Positions 18,099-28,028 of a DNA stretch of 64,000 nt are shown piece after piece. The stretch comes from Actinomycetaceae bacterium (GTDB taxonomy: Bacteria > Actinomycetota > Actinomycetes > Actinomycetales > Actinomycetaceae). The notes beneath the pieces are model-generated. The model ran no database searches, had not been told where the DNA came from, and was given only the letters and a program-made list of their open reading frames with translations. Position 1 is the first letter of the stretch, and the number at the start of each line of letters is the position of its first letter. The stretch spans positions 1 to 64,000 of the forward strand of contig JAUNVP010000009.1 of assembly GCA_030537615.1 (NCBI GenBank), read 5' to 3'. A program made the position numbers and the translations under genes.

Positions 18099-20102
18099 GT
18101 GGCTGAAATCCATGCGCTAATTGACGGTGTCGATACGACAATCGAACCGGGTACAACGGGTACAGAACTCTATGCGGATCAGCGTTCGATCATCGCCATG
18201 CGTGTCAATGGAGAAGAAAAAGACCTCGTTTCGTCTATCCCCGAAGGGGCTACTGTTGAAGGGATCGACATTTCTTCCGAGGCCGGACTCGCCATTCTCC
18301 GACATTCGTGTACACACGTCATGGCGCAGGCCGTGCAACAGCTCAATCCGCAAGTGAATCTCGGCATTGGTCCACCCATCACCGACGGGTTCTACTACGA
18401 CTTCGGAAACGTCGATCCCTTTACTCCAGAGGATCTGAAAAAGATCGAGAAACTGATGAAGCGGATCGTGAAGGAAGGACAGACTTTCCGTCGTCGCGTC
18501 GTGACGGAGGATGAGGCGCGCGACGAACTGAAAGATCAGCCGCATAAGCTCCACCTCATTGGCAGCAAAGGGAACAGCGATGAAATTGCTGAGGGCGCAT
18601 CGGTCGAAGTCGGCGCCGGCGAGCTGACGATGTATGACAACGTGCGTCGCAACGGCGAGGTCGTGTGGACTGACCTGTGTCGCGGTCCGCACATTCCCTC
18701 GACGAAACTCATCGGCAATGGTTTTGCGCTGATGAAAACGTCGGCTGCGTACTGGCTCGGTGACCAGAAGAACGATCAGCTTCAGCGCATTTATGGGACG
18801 GCGTGGCCGTCGAAGGATGAACTCCACGAGTACGTGACACGTCTGAAAGAGGCGGAGCGGCGCGATCATCGTAAACTCGGCAACGAGCTCGACCTATTCT
18901 CATTCCCGGATGAAGTTGGCTCAGGACTTGCGTGTTTCCATCCCAAGGGCGGAATTATCCGCATGGAAATGGAGGAATACTCGCGCAAACGCCACCTCGA
19001 GTCGGGCTACCAATTCGTGTATACGCCGCACATTACCAAGGGGCACCTGTTCGAAACGTCGGGACACCTATCGTGGTATAAGGACGGAATGTTCCCCGCC
19101 CTCCATATTGACGAGGAAATCAATGAGGAAACCGGGCAGGTGACTAAAGCTGGGCAAGACTATTACCTCAAACCGATGAACTGCCCGATGCACAATCTCA
19201 TCTACAAGTCTCGCGGACGCTCTTACCGTGAGTTACCCCTGCGACTATTTGAGTTTGGGACGGTTTACCGTTACGAAAAGTCCGGTGTTGTTCATGGTTT
19301 GGCGCGTGGCCGCGGCTTTACCCAGGACGATGCTCACATCTACTGCACTCGCGAGCAGATGAAAGACGAGCTAACCAAGCTCCTAACCTTTGTCCTTGAC
19401 CTGCTCAAAGACTACGGCCTCGACGACTTCTACCTTGAACTGTCATCGAAGAATCCCGAAAAGTACGTCGGTGACGATCAGGTGTGGGAGGAGGCAACTC
19501 GCACACTTGAAGAAGTGGCCATCGAATCGGGTCTCGACCTCGTGCCTGATCCGGGCGGCGCCGCTTTTTACGGGCCAAAGATCTCCGTACAGGCGAAAGA
19601 TGCGATCGGTCGCACGTGGCAGATGTCGACAATCCAACTCGACTTCAACCTCCCCGAGCGTTTTGAACTCGAATACACCGCGGCGGACGGATCTCGTCAA
19701 CGCCCCGTCATGATCCACCGCGCACTCTTCGGTTCGATCGAACGTTTCTTCGCGGTGCTGACGGAGCATTACGCCGGTGCGTTCCCGGCGTGGCTCGCTC
19801 CCGTGCAGGTGCGTTGCATTCCGGTAGCGGATGTATTTGGAGACTACGTGGAAGACATCGCAACGCGGTTGCGTGCGCGCGGCGTTCGCGTGGAGGTCGA
19901 TCACAGTGACGATCGTTTCGGAAAGAAGATCCGTAACGCTTCGAAAGAGAAGATTCCCTTCACACTCATCGCCGGTGGAGATGACGTCGATGCCCACGCC
20001 GTGTCTTTCCGCATGCGCGACGGCTCACAGGACAACCAGGTTCCCATTGACGACGCCATCGAACGCATCGTTACGGCAATTGAGACGCGAGTGAATAGCT
20101 GA
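18099..20102 (+). CDS. thrS: Threonyl-tRNA synthetase
   Basis: Class II aminoacyl-tRNA synthetase of 667 residues. An N-terminal TGS domain ([15 protein letters not shown]) is followed by the editing domain, with [10 protein letters not shown] near residue 70, and then the catalytic core. The zinc ligands are visible in MNCPMHN and DDAHIYC, and the anticodon-binding domain occupies about the last 110 residues. The GTG at 18099 is chosen because AAGGAG lies six bases before it; a longer reading from 18048 has no such site. The stop overlaps the next start by one base (TGATG), so it leads the run of coupled genes down to the PIM biosynthesis genes. Confidence 0.97.
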   Translation: MAEIHALIDGVDTTIEPGTTGTELYADQRSIIAMRVNGEEKDLVSSIPEGATVEGIDISSEAGLAILRHSCTHVMAQAVQQLNPQVNLGIGPPITDGFYYDFGNVDPFTPEDLKKIEKLMKRIVKEGQTFRRRVVTEDEARDELKDQPHKLHLIGSKGNSDEIAEGASVEVGAGELTMYDNVRRNGEVVWTDLCRGPHIPSTKLIGNGFALMKTSAAYWLGDQKNDQLQRIYGTAWPSKDELHEYVTRLKEAERRDHRKLGNELDLFSFPDEVGSGLACFHPKGGIIRMEMEEYSRKRHLESGYQFVYTPHITKGHLFETSGHLSWYKDGMFPALHIDEEINEETGQVTKAGQDYYLKPMNCPMHNLIYKSRGRSYRELPLRLFEFGTVYRYEKSGVVHGLARGRGFTQDDAHIYCTREQMKDELTKLLTFVLDLLKDYGLDDFYLELSSKNPEKYVGDDQVWEEATRTLEEVAIESGLDLVPDPGGAAFYGPKISVQAKDAIGRTWQMSTIQLDFNLPERFELEYTAADGSRQRPVMIHRALFGSIERFFAVLTEHYAGAFPAWLAPVQVRCIPVADVFGDYVEDIATRLRARGVRVEVDHSDDRFGKKIRNASKEKIPFTLIAGGDDVDAHAVSFRMRDGSQDNQVPIDDAIERIVTAIETRVNS

Positions 20103-20653
20103 TGAGCGACCGCATTGAGGATGAGCGGGAGTTTGGGAGTGTCCCAGACTCATTTCAGAGGCTGTGGACACCGCATCGCATGGTCTATATCGATGGACAT
20201 GCGAAGCCTCAAACGACAGAATCTGACGATTGCCCGTTCTGCATCGCTCCCGAACGAAGCGACGACGAAGGGCTCATCGTCCATCGCGCCGTCACGTCGT
20301 TCGTCTTGATGAATCTCTTTCCCTACAACTCGGGACATCTACTCATCTGCCCCTACCGGCACGTGTCGGATTACACGGATCTGACCGAAGACGAACGCAA
20401 CGAGATTGCCTCGCTGACGTCCATCGCTATGCGAGTAACCCGTGAGGTGGCACACCCGCATGGTTTCAATCTGGGGATGAACCAGGGCGATGTCGCGGGG
20501 GCAGGTATCGCTGCCCACCTTCACCAGCATGTCGTTCCACGATGGAAAGGCGATGCTAACTTCTTGCCGATCATTGGTCAGACTAAGGCCGTGCCACAAC
20601 TTCTGTCGGATGCACGCGACCGCCTAGCGGCTGCCTGGCCGAGCGAAGGATAG
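20102..20653 (+). CDS. HIT family hydrolase/phosphorylase (Ap4A phosphorylase type)
   Basis: A 183-residue histidine triad protein. The catalytic triad motif is HLHQHVVPRW and an early zinc-type pair occurs in CPFC. The gene sits between thrS and the phosphatidylinositol phosphate synthase gene, the same place as mycobacterial Rv2613c, which is an Ap4A phosphorylase. That makes diadenosine polyphosphate breakdown (a by-product of synthetases such as ThrRS) the best guess. Its ATG overlaps the thrS TGA by one base, so it is translationally coupled and has no separate promoter. Confidence 0.9.
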   Translation: MSDRIEDEREFGSVPDSFQRLWTPHRMVYIDGHAKPQTTESDDCPFCIAPERSDDEGLIVHRAVTSFVLMNLFPYNSGHLLICPYRHVSDYTDLTEDERNEIASLTSIAMRVTREVAHPHGFNLGMNQGDVAGAGIAAHLHQHVVPRWKGDANFLPIIGQTKAVPQLLSDARDRLAAAWPSEG

Positions 20654-20656
20654 GGC

Positions 20657-21271
20657 ATGCTGGGGGAGCACGGACGCGGTATCACACACGCTGTTTTCAC
20701 GGCGCCAGCCCAGGGGCTCGCTCGCATCGGTGTGAGACCAAATCACGTCACTATTGCCGGAACGATCATCACCGTGGCATTGGCTGCGGGATTGCTCGCC
20801 ACCGGACACTGGATCATTGCCCCTATCGCATTGGGGATCGTGCTGTTCGCAGACTCCCTTGATGGTACTCTTGCCCGACTTACTGGTGAATCGTCTGATT
20901 TCGGAGCCTTCCTCGATTCGACACTTGATCGAGTCGGCGACGGTGCTGTGTTCGCTTCGATTATGTTTGCTCTTGCCCAACTACCGCCGTCACCGATGCG
21001 AACGTGGCTGATGACGGTCGGTCTTATTTCCATAGTGGGAACCGCCACCGTGCCCTATGCGCGTGCGCGTGCAGAATCCTTGGGCGCCCAGGCAAAAGGC
21101 GGTATCGCCGAACGGACCGACCGTCTTGTCATTGCTTTGGTCGCGGTATTCTTCGTGGGAGTAGGACTTCCTCTGTGGCTTCTGGGGGTAGCACTGTCGT
21201 GGATTGCCTTCGCCACTTGCGTCACGGTTGTGCAGCGCGTCCGTAGTGCGCGAAGAGAACTTAGTCGGTGA
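20657..21271 (+). CDS. pgsA: Phosphatidylinositol phosphate synthase (CDP-alcohol phosphatidyltransferase)
   Basis: Membrane enzyme of 204 residues that joins CDP-diacylglycerol and inositol 3-phosphate, the first step of phosphatidylinositol and PIM synthesis. The CDP-alcohol signature is complete: Asp66, Asp69, Gly70, Ala73, Arg74, Gly83, Asp87 and Asp91. About six hydrophobic helices follow. It begins three bases after the HIT gene, with AAGGATAG before the ATG. The downstream acyltransferase and pimA confirm the inositol lipid assignment over phosphatidylglycerol phosphate synthase. Confidence 0.92.
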   Translation: MLGEHGRGITHAVFTAPAQGLARIGVRPNHVTIAGTIITVALAAGLLATGHWIIAPIALGIVLFADSLDGTLARLTGESSDFGAFLDSTLDRVGDGAVFASIMFALAQLPPSPMRTWLMTVGLISIVGTATVPYARARAESLGAQAKGGIAERTDRLVIALVAVFFVGVGLPLWLLGVALSWIAFATCVTVVQRVRSARRELSR

Positions 21272-21277
21272 GGTTGC

Positions 21278-22192
21278 ATGAATACTGACAATCTCCTGTT
21301 GCCAGCCTTTCGGGCGTTGTCCCGTGTTCCTCGGCCCGTGTGTGAACACGTCGGTCACGCTGTTGGGCGCTTGAGTGCTCGCGTTCCCAACGATTCAGTT
21401 CGCCAACTGGCGAAAAATCATGCCCGTATCCTCGGTCAGGAACCCTCGACGCGTCACCTGCGTGAGGCGGTGGCCTCCTATTTCACGATGTTTGCCCAGA
21501 CACCACATCTGAGTCAGATGACTGACCAAGAAGTTCATCGTGCCGTGACAAGCTCGGGAACACAACCGGTTAGGAAGGGCTTGGACGATGGACCGGTCGT
21601 GGTCGCCCTCACCCATTCGGGAAACTGGGATCTGGCCGGGGCGTGGGCTTCGCGTGCCCTCGCGCCGGTGGTTACAGTTGCCGAGAAACTCACTCCACCC
21701 GAGCTCTACGACTATTTTGTGTCGACGCGCGAGCACCTCGGAATGGAAATTCTCGGTGCCGAACGAGGAGTATTTCACTCTCTTGTCGATAGGGTGAGAG
21801 ACCGTCACGTTATTGTGCCACTTCTCGCCGACCGGGATATTACGGGAAGCGGTATCGAAGTTGAGTTAGCGGGACATCGCGCTCTTGTTGCCGCGGGACC
21901 CGCAGCTTTGGCTCGCAGACTCAACTGCCCTCTGTTCGCTGGATATACGTCCTACCGACGAGACGGACGCAATCGATTAGCGCTCCACGTTACATTTGTT
22001 CCAGTGGACCAATCAGAAAGCGTGGAAGAAACCACGCAACGATGGGTGAGCGCCGTCGAACCGCTGATCCGAGAGCACCTTGTTGATTGGCACATGATGC
22101 AACCCCTGTTCGTCGAGGATCTCGACCCGGCACGCCTGGCGCGTGCTCGTGAACGCCATGCGCTAGAGCGGGCAAGAGATGGAGAGCTATGA
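21278..22192 (+). CDS. Phosphatidylinositol mannoside acyltransferase
   Basis: LpxL/HtrB-like acyltransferase of 304 residues that is expected to acylate the 2-mannose of PIM1/PIM2 at the inner face of the membrane (the PatA role). The catalytic H-x4-D pair is His113 and Asp118 in LTHSGNWD, and PLLADRDITGSGIEVE forms the second conserved block. It starts six bases after pgsA, and its TGA overlaps the pimA ATG (ATGA). The position between pgsA and pimA is the same as in mycobacteria. Confidence 0.92.
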   Translation: MNTDNLLLPAFRALSRVPRPVCEHVGHAVGRLSARVPNDSVRQLAKNHARILGQEPSTRHLREAVASYFTMFAQTPHLSQMTDQEVHRAVTSSGTQPVRKGLDDGPVVVALTHSGNWDLAGAWASRALAPVVTVAEKLTPPELYDYFVSTREHLGMEILGAERGVFHSLVDRVRDRHVIVPLLADRDITGSGIEVELAGHRALVAAGPAALARRLNCPLFAGYTSYRRDGRNRLALHVTFVPVDQSESVEETTQRWVSAVEPLIREHLVDWHMMQPLFVEDLDPARLARARERHALERARDGEL

Positions 22193-23379
22193 AAATAGGT
22201 ATCGTCTGCCCCTATTCATTCGATGTCCCCGGTGGCGTACAGTTCCACGTGAGAGATTTGGCCGAGGAACTCATTCGACGCGGTCATGATGTTGAGGTTC
22301 TCGCTCCGGCAGAAAAGAGCGTCAGTGAATTCGTTACTGCGGTGCCGGGTAGCTACTCCGTGCCATACAACGGGTCGGTAGCGAAACTGAGTTTGCATCC
22401 GTCAGCGTTACGGGCAACGAGAAAGTGGCTTGAGAACGGCCAGTTCGATGTTGTTCACATTCATGAGCCCCTCGCTCCTTCCATATCCCTCTACGCTTTA
22501 GCAATTGCGACTAGCCCAGTCGTTGCTACCTTCCACACCTCGATGGATTCATCTCGCGCACTGCGCATCGCTGCCCCCATGCTCGCGCCCTTCCTCGAGA
22601 AGATTCGCGGTCGGATCGCCGTATCGAATGAAGCGCGCCGAACTCTCATCGAACACCAGGGGGGTGACGCTGTCATCATCCCGAACGGCGTATACACGGA
22701 ACGCTACGGGTCAGCGCAACCGATTAAGAACTGGGCTCAAACATCCGAGCGTCCCGTCATTAGTTTTCTAGGACGATTGGATGAGCCGCGCAAGGGGCTG
22801 GGGATACTGGTCGGTGCTATGCGGCACATACTCCGCGAGCATCCTCGTACGCGATTCCTCATTGCGGGACGAGGAGACGCTAAAGAATACGCCGATCAGC
22901 TGGGCGATTGTGGCGATGCTGTCGAGTTTCTCGGCGGTATTTCTGACGAAGAAAAAGAATCACTGTTTTGTGGATCGACGATCTATGTCGCTCCACAAAC
23001 CGGGGGAGAGTCTTTCGGAATCGTCCTCGTTGAAGCAATGGCTGCAGGAGCCTGCGTCGTTGCATCCGATATCGAGGCATTTCGTCTCGTACTTGACAAT
23101 GCGCAGGCGGGTTATCTGTTCCCCGCAGGAGATAGCGAAGCTCTCGCCGAAACAATTATTGATGCATTAAACAACCCCGATCAAACCGCGAGTCTCGCCC
23201 GATCGGGTCGACAACGTGCCGCACTCTTCGACTGGGCAGTGGTCAGCGAACAAATCCTCCGGGTGTACCAGACGGTTATCGATACGAGTTGCGAACCGAT
23301 TCTCGACGATACTGAAACGCTGATCGACACAGCGCGTCGACTGGTCGAACGAATTCGACAAGAGGATAGTCGTGAGTGA
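22189..23379 (+). CDS. pimA: Phosphatidylinositol alpha-mannosyltransferase
   Basis: GT4 family glycosyltransferase of 396 residues that adds the first mannose from GDP-mannose to phosphatidylinositol. The N-terminus CPYSFDVPGGVQFHV and the HIHEP histidine (membrane and inositol contact) are typical. The C-terminal nucleotide-sugar domain has GRLDEPRKG and the GESFGIVLVEAMAAG motif with its key glutamates. It overlaps the acyltransferase gene by four bases and the next gene by eight. Confidence 0.95.
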   Translation: MKIGIVCPYSFDVPGGVQFHVRDLAEELIRRGHDVEVLAPAEKSVSEFVTAVPGSYSVPYNGSVAKLSLHPSALRATRKWLENGQFDVVHIHEPLAPSISLYALAIATSPVVATFHTSMDSSRALRIAAPMLAPFLEKIRGRIAVSNEARRTLIEHQGGDAVIIPNGVYTERYGSAQPIKNWAQTSERPVISFLGRLDEPRKGLGILVGAMRHILREHPRTRFLIAGRGDAKEYADQLGDCGDAVEFLGGISDEEKESLFCGSTIYVAPQTGGESFGIVLVEAMAAGACVVASDIEAFRLVLDNAQAGYLFPAGDSEALAETIIDALNNPDQTASLARSGRQRAALFDWAVVSEQILRVYQTVIDTSCEPILDDTETLIDTARRLVERIRQEDSRE

Positions 23380-23869
23380 TATCTATTGGGTGCTGGCGGT
23401 GGGGATCATCACCGTTTGCCTTGTATTCTGGCTGATTCGCTATGCCCGCAGGGTTGACCGACTGCATCGACGAGTAATTCAGGCGCGGATCACGCTCGAC
23501 AAGCGATTGCGAGACCGCCGTGTAGCCGTCGAGACTCTCATTACCCGTGCATCTGCCAATGATGATGAAGTCGACGCATTGAGAACGGCACTCGATACCG
23601 CTCGTCACGTGAGTGATGAACAGAGTGAATCGACACTGTCACGAACTCTCCGCCAGTATCGCACCCACCCCAGGTGCGTATTGAACGAAGATCAGCACAT
23701 GGCTTCGCAGCTGCAGTCCACCGCCGATGAGTTGAGGGCTGCGCGCCGATTTTACAATCAGGAAGTTGAGCAAGTTCGTCGTATCCGATCTCGCATCGTC
23801 GTCCGTATTTTCCATCTTGCCGGACGCGCCGAATTGCCTCGCACTTTCGACATGGACGATCGGTATTAA
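23372..23869 (+). CDS. LemA-like single-pass membrane protein
   Basis: Protein of 165 residues with one N-terminal membrane helix (about 4-25), then long charged helices. The phrase AARRFYNQEV followed by a hydrophobic VVRIFHLAG resembles the end of LemA-family proteins, so a LemA-type four-helix fold facing one side of the membrane is likely. This is a weak resemblance judged by eye. The GTG start overlaps pimA by eight bases and is preceded by GAGGA. Location in the PIM cluster suggests a membrane or envelope role, but the function is unknown. Confidence 0.75.
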   Translation: MSDIYWVLAVGIITVCLVFWLIRYARRVDRLHRRVIQARITLDKRLRDRRVAVETLITRASANDDEVDALRTALDTARHVSDEQSESTLSRTLRQYRTHPRCVLNEDQHMASQLQSTADELRAARRFYNQEVEQVRRIRSRIVVRIFHLAGRAELPRTFDMDDRY

Positions 23870-23872
23870 GTG

Positions 23873-24400
23873 ATGTTAGAAAGAGAAAATGAATGGCCGA
23901 TCGGGCCTGATGGACTCCCTACCCGTTCGGCTGCCCGTGTCATATTACTGACCGAAAACAATATGGTGTTGCTAATTCGAGGGCATGATTTCAACGCTCC
24001 GAGCGCGTCCTGGTGGTTCACGGTGGGCGGTGGCCAAGAGCCGAATGAGACTGTGCAACAGACCGCCATCCGCGAGTGCTTTGAAGAAACTGGATACCGC
24101 CTGCAAGAGAAGGACCTTGAGGGGCCCGTGATCTACCGCAATTCGAAATTCTTTTTTGCTGACCGTACGCGCCGACAAATCGAACACTTCTTTATCGCGC
24201 GAGTTCCTGAGTTCTCACTATCAACGCAGCGGTGGACTAGGGACGAAAACCAGGTGCTCGATGAAATGCGGTGGTTTCCGATTGAGTCGCTCACTGCAGT
24301 GCTCGACGATCGGCCAATCTATCCGCAGCTTCTTCCCACACTCCTCAAGGAGTGGAGCATAAATGGCTGGGATGGACAGTGCGTTAAGATTGAAGAGTAA
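23873..24400 (+). CDS. Nudix hydrolase
   Basis: Nudix protein of 175 residues. The Nudix box is complete: GGGQEPNE, then RECFEETGY, holding the metal-binding glutamates. Substrates of this family are nucleoside diphosphates linked to another moiety; the exact one cannot be told. It begins directly after the preceding stop, with GTG 23870 as an alternative start. It probably ends the thrS-PIM transcription unit. A GAGGAG/CTCCTC inverted repeat (24401-24422) follows the stop without a T-tract. Confidence 0.88.
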   Translation: MLERENEWPIGPDGLPTRSAARVILLTENNMVLLIRGHDFNAPSASWWFTVGGGQEPNETVQQTAIRECFEETGYRLQEKDLEGPVIYRNSKFFFADRTRRQIEHFFIARVPEFSLSTQRWTRDENQVLDEMRWFPIESLTAVLDDRPIYPQLLPTLLKEWSINGWDGQCVKIEE

Positions 24401-24459
24401 GAGGAGTATGAATAGTCTCCTCACAGGGCATATCACGATTCATCTGCGGAGGAACATTA

Positions 24460-25218
24460 ATGGCAGGGCATTCGAAATGGGCAACAACCAAACACAAGAA
24501 AGCGGCTATTGACGCCAAACGAGGGAAGCTATTTGCCCGTCTCGTGAAGAACATTGAGGTGGCTGCACGCACCGGCGGCGGTGACCCCGATGGAAATCCC
24601 ACCCTGTATGACGCTATTCAGAAGGCGAAGAAGAACTCGGTTCCCTCAGATAATATCGAGCGTGCAGTCAAACGGGGTTCCGGGGCTGAGGCCGGTGGAG
24701 CCGACTGGGAAACTATTATGTATGAGGGGTACGGCCCCAACGGTGTTGCCTTCCTCGTTGAGTGCTTGACCGATAATCGCAATCGGGCTGCATCTGACGT
24801 GCGAGTTGCGTTTACCCGCAACGGTGGTTCTCTCGCCGATCCGGGCTCCGTGTCCTATCTGTTTTCTCGAAAAGGCCTCGTCGAAATCGCCAAATCAGAT
24901 GACATAGATGAGGACACCATTCTCATGGCGGTTCTCGATGCTGGAGCAGAAGAGGTCAATGATGAGGGCGACACCTACGAAGTGGTGTGTGAAGCTGGCG
25001 ATCTCATCGAGGTACGTCAGGGCTTGATCGATGCGTCGATTGAATACAACTCTGCCGAAGTTGGATTTGTCCCCTCGACAAAAGTGGAGCTGGATGAAAC
25101 TGGCGTGCGAAAAGTTCTCACGATGATTGAGGCTCTCGATGACTCCGATGACGTCCAGAATATCTACACGAACTTCACCGCGGATGATTCGGTGATGGCG
25201 CAGTTCGAAAGCGAATAG
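24460..25218 (+). CDS. YebC/PmpR family regulator
   Basis: Protein of 252 residues of the YebC/TACO1 family, historically called DNA-binding regulators and now also linked to translation of proline-rich stretches. The N-terminus [18 protein letters not shown] and the [13 protein letters not shown] segment are diagnostic, and the length is normal. A strong GGAGGAAC precedes the ATG. It is followed after four bases by ruvC, the usual yebC-ruvCAB arrangement. Confidence 0.95.
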   Translation: MAGHSKWATTKHKKAAIDAKRGKLFARLVKNIEVAARTGGGDPDGNPTLYDAIQKAKKNSVPSDNIERAVKRGSGAEAGGADWETIMYEGYGPNGVAFLVECLTDNRNRAASDVRVAFTRNGGSLADPGSVSYLFSRKGLVEIAKSDDIDEDTILMAVLDAGAEEVNDEGDTYEVVCEAGDLIEVRQGLIDASIEYNSAEVGFVPSTKVELDETGVRKVLTMIEALDDSDDVQNIYTNFTADDSVMAQFESE

Positions 25219-25222
25219 CCGG

Positions 25223-25855
25223 GTGCGGGTACTCGGGATTGATCCGGGGATTACTCGGTGTGGTATCGGCATCATTGATGCTGATGCCACACGAGTAACG
25301 ACTCTTGTGCACTATGAGGTCGCGCGGAGCGAGCAAACGATCGCGACGCATTTTCGCTTAAAAACCATCGCAGATGCGATTGACCATGCGATTGTCACCT
25401 ACACTCCCGAAGTCGTCGCCATCGAACGCGTTTTTGCGCAGGACAATCTACAATCTGTCACGACAACGATGCAGGCAATGGGTGCGGCTATGCTCTGCGT
25501 CGGGAGAGCGGGATTGCCTCTGGCTGTGCATACTCCCTCCGAAGTGAAAGCGGCTATTACCGGCTCGGGAACTGCTGGCAAAGCCCAGGTGCAAAACATG
25601 GTGGCGAGAATCTTGCGACTCCCCAAACCACCGAGACCAGCCGATGCTGCCGATGCCCTAGCCATCGCTATCTGTCACGCGTGGCGTGGCACTGGATTAC
25701 AGGGTGCGACGGCCGACGGCAACGTCAACGTGTCCTTATCCGGAGGGGTTTCGGCACGCACCAAACTCACTCCAGCGCAACAGCAGTGGGCGCAAGCGCT
25801 TGCCTCGACGCGCAGAAGAGGTGCGGTTGATCCACGTGTCCAACGGAGACGATAG
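25223..25855 (+). CDS. ruvC: Holliday junction endonuclease RuvC
   Basis: Resolvase of 210 residues, somewhat longer than usual because of a basic C-terminal tail. Acidic active-site residues are Asp7 in GIDPG, Glu68 in AIERVFAQDN and the aspartates in ADAADALAIA. It works with the RuvAB motor encoded just downstream. The GTG start has only a poor ribosome binding site, so translation may be coupled to yebC. Confidence 0.96.
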   Translation: MRVLGIDPGITRCGIGIIDADATRVTTLVHYEVARSEQTIATHFRLKTIADAIDHAIVTYTPEVVAIERVFAQDNLQSVTTTMQAMGAAMLCVGRAGLPLAVHTPSEVKAAITGSGTAGKAQVQNMVARILRLPKPPRPADAADALAIAICHAWRGTGLQGATADGNVNVSLSGGVSARTKLTPAQQQWAQALASTRRRGAVDPRVQRRR

Positions 25856-25890
25856 GCTAAAGGCCGCATACCGTAGAAGGGATAGTTGAC

Positions 25891-26478
25891 GTGATTTCTT
25901 TTCTCACCGGTCAGGTGCGCGCACTCAAAGCCGATCGCATCATTGTGTCGAACGGAGGATTCGGCTTCGATGTCTGGGTCACCGAACGCACTTTGACGAA
26001 TATTCGCCATGGCGAAACCGTCGACATGCATACCAGTCTTGTTGTCCGTGAGGATTCACTGACTTTGTACGGGTTTCCTTCGGAAGACGAACGCGATACG
26101 TTCGAGCTCCTCCAAACCGTATCGGGAGTTGGGCCCCGTCTGGCGCTGGCTATCCTTGACGTGCATACTCCCGACGAACTACGACTCGCGCTATCCCACA
26201 AAGATGAGAAGCAACTACAACGAGTTCCCGGAGTAGGGAAGAAGTCTGCGCAACGCTTAATTCTTGAAATCGGAGATAAGCTCGGACCTGCGACCGCAGT
26301 GGCGTCACCGACTCCAGTACAGTCCGAAGTGACGCACGAAGTGGTGTCGGCTCTCGTCAATCTCGGTTGGCAACGCTCTGTAGCTACCCGGGCAGTCGAG
26401 GAGTTAGCCGACATGGAACTCTCGACATCCGAAATGTTGCGGGCGGCACTGGTGAACTTGGGAGGCCAACGTGGATGA
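25891..26478 (+). CDS. ruvA: Holliday junction DNA helicase subunit RuvA
   Basis: Junction-binding protein of 195 residues. It has the N-terminal OB fold (MISFLTGQV), the two helix-hairpin-helix segments ([17 protein letters not shown] and [16 protein letters not shown]) and the C-terminal RuvB-contacting domain. GAAGGGA precedes the GTG start. It overlaps ruvB by eight bases. Confidence 0.97.
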   Translation: MISFLTGQVRALKADRIIVSNGGFGFDVWVTERTLTNIRHGETVDMHTSLVVREDSLTLYGFPSEDERDTFELLQTVSGVGPRLALAILDVHTPDELRLALSHKDEKQLQRVPGVGKKSAQRLILEIGDKLGPATAVASPTPVQSEVTHEVVSALVNLGWQRSVATRAVEELADMELSTSEMLRAALVNLGGQRG

Positions 26479-27490
26479 AGAACGGATCGTCACTCCGGTA
26501 GCGGACGATGTTGAACGAGCCGCCGAAGCCGCCTTACGCCCCAAACGGCTCGGAGACTTCATTGGACAATCGACCGTTCGTGCGCAGCTTCAACTGGTAC
26601 TGTCTGCCGCGCAAGGCAGAGGAGTGACCCCCGACCATATTCTGCTGGCCGGACCACCGGGCTTGGGTAAAACTACGCTGGCAATGATCGTGGCTGCCGA
26701 GATGGGGGCATCGCTACGACTCACCTCGGGACCGGCAATCCAGCATGCCGGTGATTTAGCGGCGATTTTGTCCTCTTTACAAGAAGGCGACGTACTCTTC
26801 ATTGACGAGATTCATCGTCTCGCACGAACCGCTGAAGAAATGCTCTACTTGGCAATGGAAGACTTCCGGGTGGACATAATCGTCGGCAAAGGCCCCGGAG
26901 CAACCTCAATCCCCCTCACCCTGCCGCCTTTTACCGTAGTTGGTGCAACAACGCGCTCGGGACTACTGCCCGCACCGCTACGCGACAGGTTCGGATTCAC
27001 AGCGCATTTGGAATACTACGAACCAGACGAGCTCGAACAGGTGGTATCGAGGTCGGCGCGACTGCTCGATGTCGCCATCGACTCCGATGCTGGACAAGAG
27101 ATCGCTCGACGCTCACGCGGCACTCCGCGTATCGCTAATCGGTTGCTCCGCCGTGTCGTCGATTATGCGCAGGTACACCGAGATGGCGCTATCGATTTAG
27201 ATGCAGCGCAGTCCGCCCTCACTCTGTTCGAAGTGGATCCCGAAGGACTCGACCGATTGGATCGGGCCGTCCTCGATGCGCTTTGCCGACGTTTCGGGGG
27301 AGGACCGGTGGGACTCACAACCCTTGCAGTGACAGTCGGAGAAGAAGCCGAGACAGTCGAGACTGTGGCCGAACCGTATCTCGTTCGTGAAGGTTTTATG
27401 GTGCGCACGCCGCGAGGGCGTGCGGCAACGCCGCAGGCGTGGATACATCTCGGTTTGAGACCACCGCACGATGAAGGACTCTTTTCATGA
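26471..27490 (+). CDS. ruvB: Holliday junction helicase motor RuvB
   Basis: AAA+ ATPase of 339 residues that drives branch migration. The Walker [10 protein letters not shown], Walker B DEIHRL, sensor 1 ATTRSG and the C-terminal winged helix ([12 protein letters not shown]) are all present. The GTG start lies inside the end of ruvA. The protein is full length. Confidence 0.98.
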   Translation: MDEERIVTPVADDVERAAEAALRPKRLGDFIGQSTVRAQLQLVLSAAQGRGVTPDHILLAGPPGLGKTTLAMIVAAEMGASLRLTSGPAIQHAGDLAAILSSLQEGDVLFIDEIHRLARTAEEMLYLAMEDFRVDIIVGKGPGATSIPLTLPPFTVVGATTRSGLLPAPLRDRFGFTAHLEYYEPDELEQVVSRSARLLDVAIDSDAGQEIARRSRGTPRIANRLLRRVVDYAQVHRDGAIDLDAAQSALTLFEVDPEGLDRLDRAVLDALCRRFGGGPVGLTTLAVTVGEEAETVETVAEPYLVREGFMVRTPRGRAATPQAWIHLGLRPPHDEGLFS

Positions 27491-27572
27491 TTTCGGTTCG
27501 AAACGTGCAAATGACCGCAATTCCTCTTACAATCACCGGGGAACGTATATATCACATGAGGAGCACAGTACC

Positions 27573-27965
27573 GTGGAGTTTTTAATCATCCTCGCCGTTG
27601 GATTCGGTTTGATGATGTGGTTTTCATCGAGAGGCCGAGCCAAGCAGGAGCAGATGCTCGAACAGACCATTAACGCGCTCGAACCTGGCACCTGGGTGCG
27701 CACTACCACCGGTTTCTACGGAATTTTCAGTGATATCGATGGTGAGGTCGTCATTCTAGAGACTCCGAGCGGAGAAGAAACGTACTGGGCTAAACGCTCC
27801 ATTTTTCAAATCGGCGATCCCCCCTTTGCGTCCACGGATGATGACGACAACGAATTAGTGCCGCAGATGCCAGCGGAGTCAGATGACACAGACCGTGAAT
27901 CACCTGTTGAAATTTATGACGCCGACTCCCGAGACGACGACGATAAACCCGAAGCACGCTCGTAG
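27573..27965 (+). CDS. yajC: Preprotein translocase subunit YajC
   Basis: Small Sec accessory protein of 130 residues. One N-terminal membrane helix (EFLIILAVGFGLMMWF) is followed by the YajC domain with LEPGTWVRTTTGFYG, and then an acidic tail. I place the start at the GTG at 27573, preceded by GAGGAG, because upstream codons to 27471 overlap ruvB and do not look like YajC. It lies 63 bases before secD. A possible -10 (TACAAT, 27528-27533) suggests its own promoter. Confidence 0.93.
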   Translation: MEFLIILAVGFGLMMWFSSRGRAKQEQMLEQTINALEPGTWVRTTTGFYGIFSDIDGEVVILETPSGEETYWAKRSIFQIGDPPFASTDDDDNELVPQMPAESDDTDRESPVEIYDADSRDDDDKPEARS

Positions 27966-28028
27966 ACTAATTTCGGACCAGCGCAGTCCTCAGCTGCTCA
28001 GGCCCACACCGTAATCTAAGGAAACAAC

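Noticed and set aside
18117-18869. 250-codon open frame antisense to thrS
   Set aside because: It lies entirely within thrS, whose product is unambiguous. The antisense product is rich in His, Arg and Phe and has no family resemblance.
19443-19997. 184-codon open frame antisense to the 3' half of thrS
   Set aside because: It is a shadow of thrS with no supporting signals.
24401-24422. GAGGAG/CTCCTC inverted repeat after the Nudix gene as a terminator
   Set aside because: The stem is only six base pairs with a ten-base loop and no T-tract, so termination is not supported.
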